From Raphanus sativus (Eukaryota; Streptophyta; Magnoliopsida; Brassicales; Brassicaceae), in contig NC_079519.1 in NCBI RefSeq assembly GCF_000801105.2, positions 9,112,668-9,176,667 on the forward strand: a DNA stretch of 64,000 bases, given 5' to 3'. Under the pieces are notes generated by a model, which was not told where the DNA came from, made no database searches, and worked only from the letters and a program-made list of their open reading frames with translations. The number at the start of each line of letters is the position of its first letter. Position 1 is the first letter of the stretch. The position numbers and the translations under genes were made by a program. Below are positions 48,538 through 61,426 of the stretch, piece after piece.

Positions 48538-49203
48538 TGTCCATACAATAGAGACGTTTCTAAGCTTATATTAGGTCTGGACATTTTAACATGGATCCGA
48601 AAACTAGATCCGGAACCGACAGAAAATACGCAACTCGAATCTGAACCGGAAATTTACAAGTACTTTTATTTATTTTACCCGAAAAGACCCGGACCCAAAA
48701 CGAACCAACCCAATAGACTCGTACCCGAAAATAACTGACCCGATAAAACCGATTTATACCCGACTTAAAAACATGTATATCCAAAATTATGATTTTTATG
48801 TTCTGTTTTATATATATTATTTTATGATTTAGTTGAAATATATTTTGTTAACAATATGTATTATTAATTTGTAACATTTTTAAGCAATTTGAAGTTTTAA
48901 AATGTAAAATTTAGAATTTAAAGATGTTTTATGTTAATTATTAATAATTTAATTTAAGTTATTTTTGAAAAAATTAGATATTATACAGTATATCATTACA
49001 ACCTATACGATCGTGGTAATTTTTAAATAATTTTTTTCGGTTTGTTTGATTGCTGAATAATAAAAATTATCGTTTGTTGGATGTTGTCATCAAGTTGTGA
49101 TACTGAAGATGGAAAGTAGTGAACTTGCGATGGTTTTAGTTGTAAAGGGAAGAACCGTCGAAGGATTAGCTTGCTTCACTATATATGACTAGTTTAGTAG
49201 TTA

Positions 49204-50762
49204 CTAGATTTTGACCCGCCCTTAAAAGGGCGGATATATTTTTTGTTTGAAATTTATTTTTTGATATTTATTTTTTTATTTCTGATTATACTTTTATCTT
49301 TTTTATAATCATATTTTGTGTATAAATTTTAATCAAAATATATTTTATTAAATAATAACAGTTTAAAAATTGATCCGGTATACGCACGGCTAAGACTGGG
49401 TTGCGGGTCGAACTCGCCCGCTGACCCGCCAACCCGCGGGTTTGCAATTTTGTTTTGGTTAAAAATATGACCTACACAACCCGCAAACAAATAATTTGGT
49501 ATTTGCATCCGCTCCGCTTAATTTTATGGTCATCCACGGATTATATATATTTTAATAATCATTATTTAATTTAATTATTATAAAAATATATATTTATAAT
49601 AAAAAATATTCTTTTCGATCAATTAGTTGTTGGCGTGTTTTTTTCTAAATAAAGTTAAAGGTTAAATAGTTATATTTATATGAGCATATAAGCAGTTATA
49701 TATATCTTTTTTTTAGTTGGACTCAACTAACATCAATTGGACATGTTCTAAATTTAATAGTATTGATATTATTTTCTTTTGATTATAAAGTATTTTTAAA
49801 TATGATTTTACTTAAAGTTATTAAAAGATCATATTAACCCATATATATATAATTAACATAATATTAAAAATTAAATATTCAAATATTTTTCAAAAAACTT
49901 GTTCGGTTTTCGGTGCGGATTGAGTATGATTGGTTTTCGAGTTTAACATTTTAATAATCGTTTCGAATATATAAGCATGTCTAACATAGTATGAGATTTT
50001 GATTTTCGGGTCAGTTCCAAATCGGATTTTTTGAATACAAATATTCTTGACTAAATATATTAGGTAACTATTAAGAAAATATAATATATCGTAATATCTA
50101 TGAATAAGTTTAAAAATAGTTTTTGAAATGCATATAGCAAAAATATATAGTTATGCAACTTGACATATTCAATATAGTTACTAAAACTTATATTAAATTA
50201 AACTAATATTAAATACAAATATGATTACAAAAATGAAAATATAAAAATTAAAATTTCTCACAAAAACTTAAAACAAAAATATATCGCTCTTGAAAGGACG
50301 GGTTGAAATCTAATTTATATTAAAATTCACAAACAATTAAGAATAAATAAGATATGAAAAACCACAAACAATTAAGAATAAATAGGATTTTACACAAATT
50401 AACATTATACAGAATTTTTTCAACATTCTGCATTTTTGACTGAGTATAAAGAAGTTATGATGAACCACACTCGTGATCTCTACACTAAGAATAAAATAAA
50501 ATTTTAACAGAATCTGCATTGGTTAATCAAACAAAACAACTTTAAAATGAAATAAATAAGATATAAGTTTTATGGATGAGAGTTAGTGGTTCCTAGAATA
50601 TATGAAAGAAATAAAAAGTAACGATATACTACACGTAACAGGTAGAAATACATGTAGATGCAGTTATAAAAGAGTTAGTTTTTTTTAAGTAGGTTACATG
50701 AAAAAATAGTTGTTGGACACAACATATATCAATTGGTCATGCCGAAGAATTAATAGAATAGA
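49204..50762 (-). mobile_element. Second non-autonomous Helitron inside segment A copy 2
   Basis: Left end CTAGATTTTGACCCGCCC with hairpin CCGCCCTT/AAGGGCGG; minus-strand 5' end TCTATTCTATTAATTC. It is inserted between A and T of GTTA|TATTATCTG. The uninterrupted site is seen near 38679 and 63385. 1559 bp. It contains an older GC-rich hAT-like scrap at about 49380-49450. Confidence 0.93.
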
Positions 50763-53700
50763 TATTATCTGCAACATTACTTTTGGGTAGATATTGACAG
50801 AGAACATGAATTGAAGTGTTTGTAAAAAATGCACCAGGAAGTGTTTCATTACCAATTAACTATATATCCTATCCTAGAAGTATTTAAGAAAAGAATGAAA
50901 GCTCCATGCAACTCATTATATTGCAAGATTAATATATTTTCCTATCACCTATAACGAGTCAAAATCATTAATCTTGAAGTTAAACTTTCAATTGAAACAT
51001 AACTTTTTGTTGGTTAAAACTGTGACTGTTGAAATCGGGTTACATTTCGCAATAGTATGACCAAATATAATATATATACATCTGATTATTTTTTCTGATA
51101 TAACCGTTAAATGTTGGACGTCAAAAAATAAAGATTGTTATTATCAATTTGACCGTTCTGCCTTAGGATTTTACTCTCTGATAAAAAAATTGTACTAGTA
51201 AATCACTTACAGAGAAAGAGTTTGCAATTAATAGTTTGCCATTAGTTTAATTATCATACCAATATTTGAGTTTAATCTGGTTTCAGTGGTTAATATGTAA
51301 ACATGTTTTAACAGGACGGGAAAAAAACTAAATTATAAAAATACAAAATAAAAGTATCAAGACTAAGTATTTTCTAATATATTAGAACAATGATTGATAG
51401 AAAAAAAGGTAAACGAATGAATACGCAGAATTTTAAATATATATCACTTAAAAATGATACTGTTTTAAGTACTAGTAAGTTTAGGTTTGTTTGGTTGCTG
51501 AATAATAAAAATTATCGCGTATTGGATATTTTCATCAAGTTGTGATACTGAAGCTATAAAGTATTGAACTTACGTTGGTTTTAGTTGTAAAGGGAAGAAC
51601 CATCGAAGGATTAGCTTGCTTCACTATATATATGACTAGTTTAGTAGTTATATGTGACACTAGTTTTGGGTAGATATTGACAGAGAACTTGAATTGAAGT
51701 GTTTGTAAAAAATTGCATGAGGAAGTATTTCATCACCAATTAACTATATATATTATACTAGAAGTATTTAAGAAAATAATGAAAGTTCCATGCAACTCAT
51801 TATATTACAAGATTAATATATTTTTCTTATCACCTATAACGAGTCAAAATCATTAATTTCAAAGTTAAACTGTCAATGGAAAAATAATTTGTTGTTGGTT
51901 AAAACTGTGACTGTTGAAAATCGGGTTGCATTTCGCAATAGTGTGGCCAAATATTATATATTTAAATGTGATTTTTTTTTATATAACCGTTAGATGTTGG
52001 ACGTCAAAAAATAAAGATCGTTATCATCAATTTGATCGTTCTGCCTTAGGATTTTACTCCCTGATAAAAAAATGTACTAGTAAATAACTTACAGAGAAAG
52101 AGTTTGCAAATCATAGTTTGCCATTAGTTTAATTATCATATCAATATTTGACTTTAATCTAGTTTTAGTGGTTAAGATGTAAACATTTTTTAACAGGACG
52201 GGGAAAATAAAAAAACTAAATTATAAAACTACAAAATAAAAAAATCAAGACAACGTATTTTCTAACATATTAGAACAATGATTGATATACAAACTGGTAA
52301 ACGAATGAATACGTAGAATTTTAAATATATATCACTTAAAAATGATACTGTTTTAAATAATAGTAAGTTTTTCCATATGTATGATTGATAACAAGAGTTA
52401 AAAGTGTTACTATATATATTCTTATCTCTACAGTATGAGGTCATTAATAGACCTACAAATCTTAATTTTCAATCTCAAAAATTTCTCCCTTATTAAGATC
52501 AAAGCAAATTCTTTTGAGAGATAAGTTAGTCTTTCATACTGATGTCACTGAAAAGTAGACCTAATTTCATAATCAAATGTCCATCGCTAAAAATGTGGAT
52601 CCGTTTTCAACTTATAATTTTTTCCTTATTTCGGCAGTAGTTCGCATGGGTTTGAGAAAAATGTAGAGGCTATATATCAAAGTTATTGGATATAAGTTTT
52701 ATAAACATGTATTCTTACATTCAAATTAAATGTTTAAATTAATTAAAAGGTTGGATAAAAACATACTATTCTCTAAAAACGATAGTCATCACTGAGTTGC
52801 TCTAGCCAACAGACCGATCTTCGTTTGATGACTTCATAAATATATTAAACTGTTGCGAATCCACAAAAAAGATTTGATTTCCGTTTAAGATCTCCGGTCA
52901 AATTAATGAATAGTATTTTATATTTCTATTGTACTCATCATGTTGTTTGGAATTAGAAAAAATAGAAGGTGAAGTGGTCAATTTAGCCCCATCATCCGAG
53001 GTCTCTATCTATAAAGTAACGAGGAAGTTGGTATCATCGACGTGTCTTGCTCGTTACTAAATTCGAGTTTATTAAAACCAATCAAACTTCAAAAATACTA
53101 AATTCGAGCTTATTTTTAATTAAAGTTTTTTAAATATACAACTAATTCATATTAATTAGGAAAATATCTAAAAAATATCTTTAAGGAATAAAAAGAGTCT
53201 AGCGTTGACAAAAAAAATGTATAGCAAATCCTTCTTCCAAAAATAGAAAGAAAATATTATTCATCAGAACAAATATGAAAATAGTTTATTTTATTATTTA
53301 TTTAGCTATAATTACATGGTATGATTAATTAGTTTAATTTATATTTAAATTAAATTTATCATGCTATTTTTATTTTTATTTTTACATCAAATTAACAGAT
53401 TGAAAATCATTTATTCTGCATCTTATGTATAAATTTATATTTTAACTAAGATTTTACATAAATTAAATAAATTAATATTAAAATAATTATAAAACTAAAT
53501 TTTTAAAAATAAAAAATCAAAATATCAATTATAATTTTAACAACTAAGCGTAAAATTTAAATGTAATAAAATGATAATTACTCAATTAAATATATAAAGA
53601 ATATATTAAACTAATAAACTTATACAATATTATATTTGGTGTAGAATTAGGTGTTGTAGTTGGAGATGAAAAATAGAAGTAAATACCAAAAAGTAACATT

Positions 53701-54682
53701 GGTGTTACTTTATTGTTAAATTTATTGTTATAGTAATAATAAACCTTAAAAAAAATATTCACCTTCAACAAATTACATCCCGAGCAGCACACATGTTCTA
53801 TTAATGATTTTATTTCAATTCTGCGTTTTACAATTAATCAAAAACTTTAAAAAGCATTTGATAGGGTATATAATAAATAATACATAAAATCATGGATTAT
53901 TTCACAAATGACAATTGTAAACACAACTTTTCACACAGCTGAACTATGTAAGTATTGTTTTAGTATTCTGAAATGTTGTTTCATGACGTTCTGTTAGGAC
54001 ATTATTTGAAATGCAAAAAAAATTGATGATGTTATGTAGAATGTCTAAATTATAGGTTGTTATTTTAGAAACAATGAAGTAATATATAAACTTTATTTTA
54101 GATTGTGTAAGCAAATGTGAAAGTACATTATGGTGAATCTAGAAAATGATACTAAAGTACAAATTTGTGCAACCATTATATTTTTATTATATCTATTTAT
54201 AATTAAATATATTAATTTTTAAAATTACATTTTAGTGATTATTTTGATAAAAAGTAAATTTTAATATATTCATTGAAGTAAGATAAAATTAGTATGAAAT
54301 AGGGGGAGTATTAACTAACTGTACTCTAGCAAAAAGATAGGTGAATAGTAGAATGATAGTTTAGAAATGATCTAATGATACATAAACTATATTTTGAATT
54401 GCGTAAACAAATATAGAAAGTACATTATGGTGATACCCTTTTTTAAAACAACAAAAAAGTATATTGTGGTGAACATAAAAACTTATACTAAAAACACTTA
54501 CTCTCGAACATAATATTTTAATTATACTTGTCGTACCAATTTGTTTCACTCTAGTTGACCTGGCTCATAATTTATATATCCATCCATCGTTAAAATGGGT
54601 TTATATGATCCATAAAAATAATCAATTGCTACTGTCAGTATATTACAAGAACAAAACCATAAGTAATACCTAGTAAAATATA

Positions 54683-54978
54683 AAATATAGCCACTTTTTA
54701 TAAAAAAAAACCACTTTTATACGCAGAATTGTCTAATATATAACTAATCACATCTCCTCACAACTCACAACCTACCACATTGAAACCCCTTTCATCTCCT
54801 TCAACATCATTACAGTTTTTTTTGTGGTTCCTCATTTTTCTTCTCCAACCCATTGTAAGCTCCAATCTTCCACATTCTTATCTTATCTTCCATCTTGGTG
54901 CACACGTGACACGACACATATTTATATATGTTTCTGTTTATTATTCAACATTTTTCTTGTGCAGAAAAAGGCAAAGAT
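54683..54978. other. X2 left part
   Basis: Unique sequence between segment A copy 2 and the expansin pseudogene. A hydrophobic, non-ATG frame here has no family match. It probably holds the promoter and leader of the former expansin gene. Confidence 0.4.
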
Positions 54979-56345
54979 ATGGAGATTTTTGGAAAAGTGA
55001 TAACATCTTTGATGAGTCTCATGGTCATGGTGATTTGCAAGAGTGTGGATGGTTATAGTAGCGGTTGGGTCAATGCTCGAGCCGCATTCTTGGAGGTTCT
55101 GATGCTTCTAGCACCATGGGTAGTCTTTTGCTTACTCTTCTCTCCAACTTACTTCAAAGTTCTAACTTTAACTTAAACCTTTTAAGAATCTTTTCTTTTC
55201 TAAGTAGCCTCAATATAATAGAATGTAAATAATAATTAAGTGACTTTTAAAATATATTGGATAAATTTCTCAAGTTTAAAAATAACCATTTAATATTTGA
55301 AGTGATCACATTGACTATTAGTCACATTCTCATCACTCATTTAAAAGTTGGTTTTAAAAAATGGTGACCTTTTTATAATTTCACATAAATTTCAGCTTCT
55401 TAGTGTTTTTGTTGGTAATCACAAATTTGTTAATGTCTCAACTCCGGAGCTAATTCCGTATCCTTGGGGCGAGTTCAGGCGGTGCGTGTGGGTACGGTAA
55501 CTTATACAGTCAAGGATAGAACACGAAACAGGGCGGCTTTAAGCACGGCTCTATCAAATGGCGGCAAAAGCTACGGGGCTTATTTCCAGATCAAATGTGT
55601 CAATGACCCAAAATGGTGTCTCCGGGGAACATTCACCGTCACAGGAACAAACTTTTGTCCTCCGAACTTTACTCAAGCCAGCGACGCCGCAGGTTGGTGC
55701 AATCCTCCCCAACATCACTTCGATTTGGCTGAGCCCATCTTTCTCCGCATCGCTAAATATAAACCAGTGTCGTCACCGTCCAATACCGAAGGTACGTTTT
55801 TACATTTTGGTTCGGTGAAATCAAAGGATATAACTAAACCGGTTATGTTAGGTTTACGGGAGTCCAAGACCATCCGGTTCAATTTTCTCCGGTTTTCTCA
55901 ATAAACTGTGGATCAAAACCATATATAACATTTTATCTGTTTTAGAGAAAAAATAAATAAATTCGACACAAAAGAAAACAATCAATTCAACACTGGTTTG
56001 AAATTTCGGTTTATCTTGGTAAAATCAGTACTGTTTGGTTCTTTTTTCTCATGCATTTTCTCGAGAATATGCATGAATTTACAAGAAAATTTAATCAAAT
56101 TTTGACAAAAAGGCAGTCCAAGAAAATATTGAGGGAGATTTTATCGGATATGTTGTTTCGGTCTCTGTGGAAGGAACAAGGACATGTTGGCAAAGCATGT
56201 AGAGAAACTGGGCACAGAACTGGCAAAGCAACTCAAAACTCAACGGCCAAGCTCTCTCCTTCAAAGTATCAACCAGTAATGGCCTGTACTGTCCTTTCCA
56301 ACAACGCTACTCCTCCTAACTGGAGCTTCGGACAGTATTTTAGGT
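54979..56345 (+). pseudogene. Alpha-expansin pseudogene
   Basis: Exon 1 starts [20 protein letters not shown] (signal peptide) and reads [13 protein letters not shown], then shifts frame where expansins have the YGG.DASGTMGGACGYG motif; [13 protein letters not shown] resumes at about 55473 in exon 2. After another shift comes [20 protein letters not shown], then [20 protein letters not shown] and [37 protein letters not shown]. Exon 3 (about 56140-56345) has [33 protein letters not shown] and WSFGQYF in broken frames. The Cys of SCGACF is Tyr in GAYF, and the middle of the C-terminal cellulose-binding-like domain is missing. Expansins loosen cell walls; this copy cannot. Confidence 0.9.
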
Positions 56346-57016
56346 ATTTGGTTAAGATAAATTTTACTTTTCTAAGTATCAGTTATCTTTCCTAATTCAA
56401 ATTGGTTTCTAGCTTCAAATCTTTCATTGTATAAACAGAGCTAAGACTTATAATATTAAGTTTTTGAAGTTAATAAATAAGATTTTGCTTTTTGACAATC
56501 TTGTTCGATTTGATTCAGTCCGTCCAACAGGAAATTGGTCTCAAATAATTTCTCTCAAAGAATTTTTTTTATCCAATTAGGTCTCAAGAGCTTTCAAACT
56601 CTTCATTGAGTTACATATACCCTTAGTTCGTATGCTAAGCCACTATGCGTCGACGTTTCTTATAACTACCTATTTGTTTGAATCGCGAGCATCTCATATA
56701 CTTTGTAGCATCTTTGCTTTACAGTTATATTACGTCTTTAGTCTTATCTTTAGTGCTAATAATTGTTTTTAGCAGAATTTTAGGTATTTGATTATTCCGT
56801 GATTTTCTTTTCTGATGCCTGTCCAAAGCCGTGTTCATTATATAATGAAAAAGGCTACCGCCTTAGGCATCGATTATATCTTAGGGTCTATATTTGAAAT
56901 CTTGGTTTCAGTTGGTTAAACTAGTATAAAAAACTTTTCTTAGTTTCAAATTGGGAAATATAGTTTGCAATGAATTTGTTTGTGCTAGTTATTTAAGACA
57001 TTGAAATCTTAGTGTT
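56346..57016. other. X2 right part, no gene recognised
   Basis: AT-rich 3' flank of the expansin pseudogene up to the start of segment B copy 2. Confidence 0.5.
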
Positions 57017-57801
57017 TAAATATTAGTGTACATAATATGATGTAACAATATTTGGAACATTTTGATGCTCAAAGAAGGCACACTAAGTGATGCGTTTGTT
57101 TAAGATTTTGTTTGATATGGTTTGTTTATATAGTATGTATCCCTATCATCATCTTACACATGAATTGAAGACAACATATATGTTCGTATATGATGATAAT
57201 GTATATATAATCCAAATTTATTCAAACTAATGCATAATCTGAATTTATCAAAAGCTATCCACAAAAACAAGTTAATAAGAGGTAAAAAGGTTCATAAATA
57301 CAAAATGAACAAAAAAATTTTGTTGAGATCAACAGAAGAACAAGTAAATACTTATAAAAGTTCATTAGTAGTTTGTTAACTTGTAGCTCATTAATTAAAT
57401 AAAACATTTTTGAATTCATAACATAATTAAGAAAAAAAAAATTAACAATACAATTGCATAAGCAAAGAATAATCTAAATAAGGCAAAAAATTAAAATGTT
57501 AACTAAGAAAAGAGCTACTTTTTGTGAGTGTGTGTGGAACGTAAAAGAAAAAGAAGAGGGCGGCTAAAAAATGTGGTAATTATTGAATTACCGAACCAGG
57601 GTAAAAACTTGGAGAAGGCAGTGGGAGTGGGTCCCAAAAATATATCTTGGCCGTTGAATATTAAATCGACGGTACCTATACCAGTACTATCTGCGCACCT
57701 ATGTCTATCTATAAATTGTTGCTGCTATTTCTCTAAAAGGAAAAAAAAAAAGAAAAGCAAAAGATCTCTCTCTTTCTCTAGCTCACTCTCGAACGGAAAC
57801 A

Positions 57802-59671
57802 ATGGCGTCCAAGAAAAACAAGTAAGGGGGTGATGGTTTGTTTTTTCTGTTCTGATCTCTTTCTTCGTAAAAGTGTGCATTGATTTATTATTGGAAAGAA
57901 GATCCCACATCGGATATATGATGGGGACATAAGTAATATATAAGGGACTTGGGTCACACCACTAATTGCCAACTGGTTTTAAGTGGAAGCCCAAGAAACT
58001 TATCATGATATCAGAGCCGGCCCAATACCCTGACCCTTTAATCCGGTCCGGACAGTGGCCCGATCAACCCATTAGCTGATGGTCCAGAGAGGGCTCAGTT
58101 CTTCGAGATAGCTAGAAAAAGAGCATTATCTCGGAGGGGTATGATGGATTCTACGAGATTAATGGTTATACGCACCATTATCTCGAGGGAGGGTATTGGA
58201 GAGAAGATCCCACATCGGATATATGATGGGGACATAAGTAATATATAAGGGACTTGGGTCACACCACTAATTGCCCCTCCGAGATAATGCTTCCACTTAA
58301 AACCAATTAGCAATTAGTGGTGTGACCCAAGTCCCTTATATATTACTTATGTCCCCATCATATATCGATGTGGGATCTTCTCTCCAATATCCTCCTTCGA
58401 GATAATGGTGCGTATAACTATTAATCTCGCAGAATCCATCATACCCCCGAGATAATGCTCTTTTTCTAGCTATCTCGAAGAACTGAGCCCTCTCTGGGCC
58501 ATCAGCTAATGGGTTGATCGGGCCACTGTCTGGACCGGATTAAAGGGTCAGGGTATTGGGCCGGCTCTGATACCAAGATAAGTTTCTTGGGCTTCCACTT
58601 AAAACCAATTGGCAATTAGTGGTGTGACCCAAGTCCCTTATATATTAATCAAGTCCCATTCATATTTCCAATGTGGGATCTTTATCCCAACACCCTCCCT
58701 CGAGATAATGGTGCGTATAACCATTAATCTCGCAGAATCCATCATACCCCTACGAGATAATGCTTTTTATTCTCTTGCAATCTCGGAGAACTGAGCCTTC
58801 TCTGGACCATCAGCTAATGGGTTGATCGGGCCACTGTCCGGGCCGGATTAAAGGGTCAGGGTATTGGGCCCGCTCTGATACCATGATAAGTTTCTTGGGC
58901 TTCCACTTAAAACCAATTGGCAATTAGTGGTGTGACCCAAGTCCCTTATATATTAATCAAGTCCCATTCATATTTCCAATGTGGGATCTTTATCCCAACA
59001 CTCTCCCTCGAGATAATGGTGCGTATAACCATTAATCTCGCAGAATCCATCATACCCCTCCGAGATAATGCTTTTTATTCTCTAGCAATCTCGGAGAACT
59101 GAGCCTTCTTTGGACCATCAGCTAATGGGTTGATCGGGCCACTGTCCGGGCCGGATTAAAGGGTCAGGGTATTGGGCCCGCTCTGATACCATGATATGTG
59201 TCTTGGACTTCCACTTAAAACCAATTGGCAATTAGTGGTGTGACCCAAGTCCCTTATATATTACTTATGTCCCCATCATATATCCGATGTGGGATCTTCT
59301 CTCCAATATTTATATATTTTTATTTTATTCCTGTACATGAAACCAGCAAGAAGGCGGCTATGGTGTTTGCGTTCCTGGCTGCGCGAAGGAAGACCGGACG
59401 TCAGAGGAAGAGGATGACCGGACGTCAGAGGAAGTGAATGACTGGACGTCAGAGGAAGTGGATGCAGCGCTCGAAGTTGATGAAGCTGTGGAAGAAACAG
59501 AAGAATCGTAGGGGTAGAGGAGGGCGGAGGAACAAACGTAACAAGTTCATGATGATGAAGAAGTACTGTCGTGGTGGTGGTGGGCACGGAGGCAACCATC
59601 CCGGTGCAGGTGGCGACGGAGGTAACAACGATCCGGGTACAGGAGGTGCCGGTATGGGAATCGCCGCGTAA
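57802..59671 (+). pseudogene. Small basic GRQRK-repeat, Gly-tailed protein gene, copy 2 (different stop)
   Basis: Exon 1 is 57802-57821 in an AACAATGGCG context, the plant consensus. Exon 2 starts at 59347, and the intron has grown to 1525 bp by insertion of the TRIM cluster. The frame reads as in copy 1 but has TGA at 59435-59437 where copy 1 has TGG (Trp after the second GRQRK). It carries TGG where copy 1 has TAG, followed by the intact basic and glycine-rich tail to TAA 59669-59671. A downstream ATG at 59438 could restart a 77-residue frame. So each copy is broken at a different Trp codon and neither break is ancestral. The total without the stop is 114 residues, the same as copy 1. Confidence 0.55.
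57889..59308. mobile_element. Nested TRIM retrotransposon cluster in an intron
   Basis: Terminal repeats of about 117 bp (AGATCCCACATCGG ... GGACTTGGGTCACACC ... AAGAAACTTATCA) occur six times. Initiator-Met tRNA primer sites TGGTATCAGAGC follow them: one plus-strand site (58006-58018, with A for the second G) and three minus-strand sites (58563-58575, 58872-58883, 59180-59191). The order is LTR, inner, partial LTR in plus orientation, then LTR-inner-LTR-inner-LTR-inner-LTR in minus orientation. The whole is flanked by TTTAT on both sides (57884-57888, 59309-59313), and copy 1 near 46057 shows the empty site. Inner parts are about 190 bp and non-coding. Confidence 0.9.
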
Positions 59672-60664
59672 GGTGATTGAGTTTCATCTCGTCCCTTCTC
59701 TCTCTTTTTTACCTTATATAATGATGACAGAAAGTGACATTTGATATGTTCATCTTTTTCTACAGACTTATTGTTATGACTTGATCTATCCGTGGGTTTT
59801 TATTTTTTTTTATCAATACTATGCTTTAGCTTCGTCGTTATTGTTGCTTTTGATTCATCAAATCCCGATGACAAACACAAAACACAACCAAAACCTTTAT
59901 GTTTTTATGACGTCGTTTTAAGCTTTTTGGTCTCTCCTTTAATGGCGTCGTCTTTAATTTTTGTGGGTTTTCATTCATCAATCCCGATGACAAACACACC
60001 AAAAACCCTTTTTGTTAACCGCAACTGTTAAACAAACTAAATATTAAAAGAAATAAATTCATTTTAATTTTTTTATTCCAGAAAAAAAAATGAACAACAA
60101 ATACATACAATAAGAGGCAAAAGGTTATAAAAACAAACAAACCGTTATATAGAGATACAAAATGAATAAGGTTTTACCTCGTGCAAACAAAGGCGGCTGT
60201 TATTCTTTTCAAGACAGGTGTTACCAATTCAAGAAATATTCAATTTATTTTGATTCACCACCTATTTGGTTGGTTTATTTCTCTTGTATTGGCCTTACAC
60301 TGTTTAATCGATTAAGTATTGATCAAAAAGAAAAAATCGATTAAGTATAGAGGCAATTTGTGAAATATACATAAAGGACACAAAAATAAAGAATATGTCC
60401 ATTCTACAGTATAAACTTATTGATGTGACAGGTTCTTCAAAAAATACCAATACTATCTTTCAGAAAGCGCGTGAACGTGTGGATGGGAAAATAAACAAAA
60501 TATGTACTATACAATATTCACTATAGTCTCGACACATTTGTAACAAAACAACAGATGTCAACAAAGCAAAATTAGACTACATTATATGCATTATAGTATG
60601 GACAAAGCTACAGGAAAAATAGACATTCACTTGAAAAAATATATCATATACCCAAACTATATAT

Positions 60665-60832
60665 CCTAAACCCTAAACCCAAAATCCTAAACCCAAACCA
60701 TATACTCAAACCATATACCTTAGACCCTAAACCCAAACCCTAAACCATAAACCCAAACTCTGAATCCAAACCCTAAACCCAAACAATATACCCTAAACTC
60801 AAACCCTAATCCTAAACCCTAAACCCAAACTT
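60665..60832. repeat. Degenerate interstitial telomere-like array 1
   Basis: Runs of AAACCCTAAACCCAAACC mixed with CATATACC. Plant telomere repeat is CCCTAAA; here perfect units alternate with CCCAAA variants. It lies inside the MULE, so it is not a chromosome end. Confidence 0.85.
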
Positions 60833-61142
60833 TTATCCATTACGTGACTATACTGTACATATTATGGTATAGAATACTCGACACGCCCACAAACTTTGTA
60901 TATATGAAATTTTTTAAAATTTCCTTAGAGAGAAAGATGATGAGTGGCGACGGTATTGGAGAACAAAACAGTTTAACAGATCAAATAGTGAATAAGAAGA
61001 ATCAGAAGACAGGGAAGGAGATACAAATTACAAAAGATGAGAAAAAGAAATGTATCATACTATACTGTAATTTAAAATAGTATGGAATATATGACGCATG
61101 ATATTGTTCATCTTTTTCCACAATTCAATCTAACCCAGAACT

Positions 61143-61426
61143 CTAAACCCAAACCATATACGCTAAACCCAAACCTTAAACCCGAAACCCAAACCATATA
61201 CGCTAAACCCTAAACCCAAACCATAAACCCAAATCATATATCCTAAACCCAAACTCTAAACCATAAACCATAAACCCAAACTCTGAACTCTAAACCCAAA
61301 CCATATACCCTAAACCCAAACCATATACCCTAAACCCAAACCGTACACCCAAACCATATACCCTAAACCCAAACTCTAATCCTAAACCCTAAACCCTAAA
61401 CACTAAACCCAAACCCAAACCCAAAC
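61143..61426. repeat. Degenerate interstitial telomere-like array 2
   Basis: Same word composition as array 1 (CCCTAAACCCAAACCATATA), about 280 bp, in front of the second internal repeat of the MULE. Confidence 0.85.

Larger units (their letters stand above)
47285..54682. repeat. Segment A, copy 2, of the tandem array
   Basis: It follows copy 1 closely from TATTTCTAAACC to TAGTAAAATATA, with scattered substitutions and small indels. Against copies 1 and 3 it lacks about 86 bp near 47605. It has gained two Helitrons (47655-48537 and 49204-50762). The nested inner duplication is present (about 49036 and 51485). Confidence 0.93.

Noticed and set aside
60665..61426. Chromosome-end (telomere) signal
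   Set aside because: The repeats are degenerate, flanked by a MULE with a 9-bp target duplication, and ordinary sequence continues on both sides.
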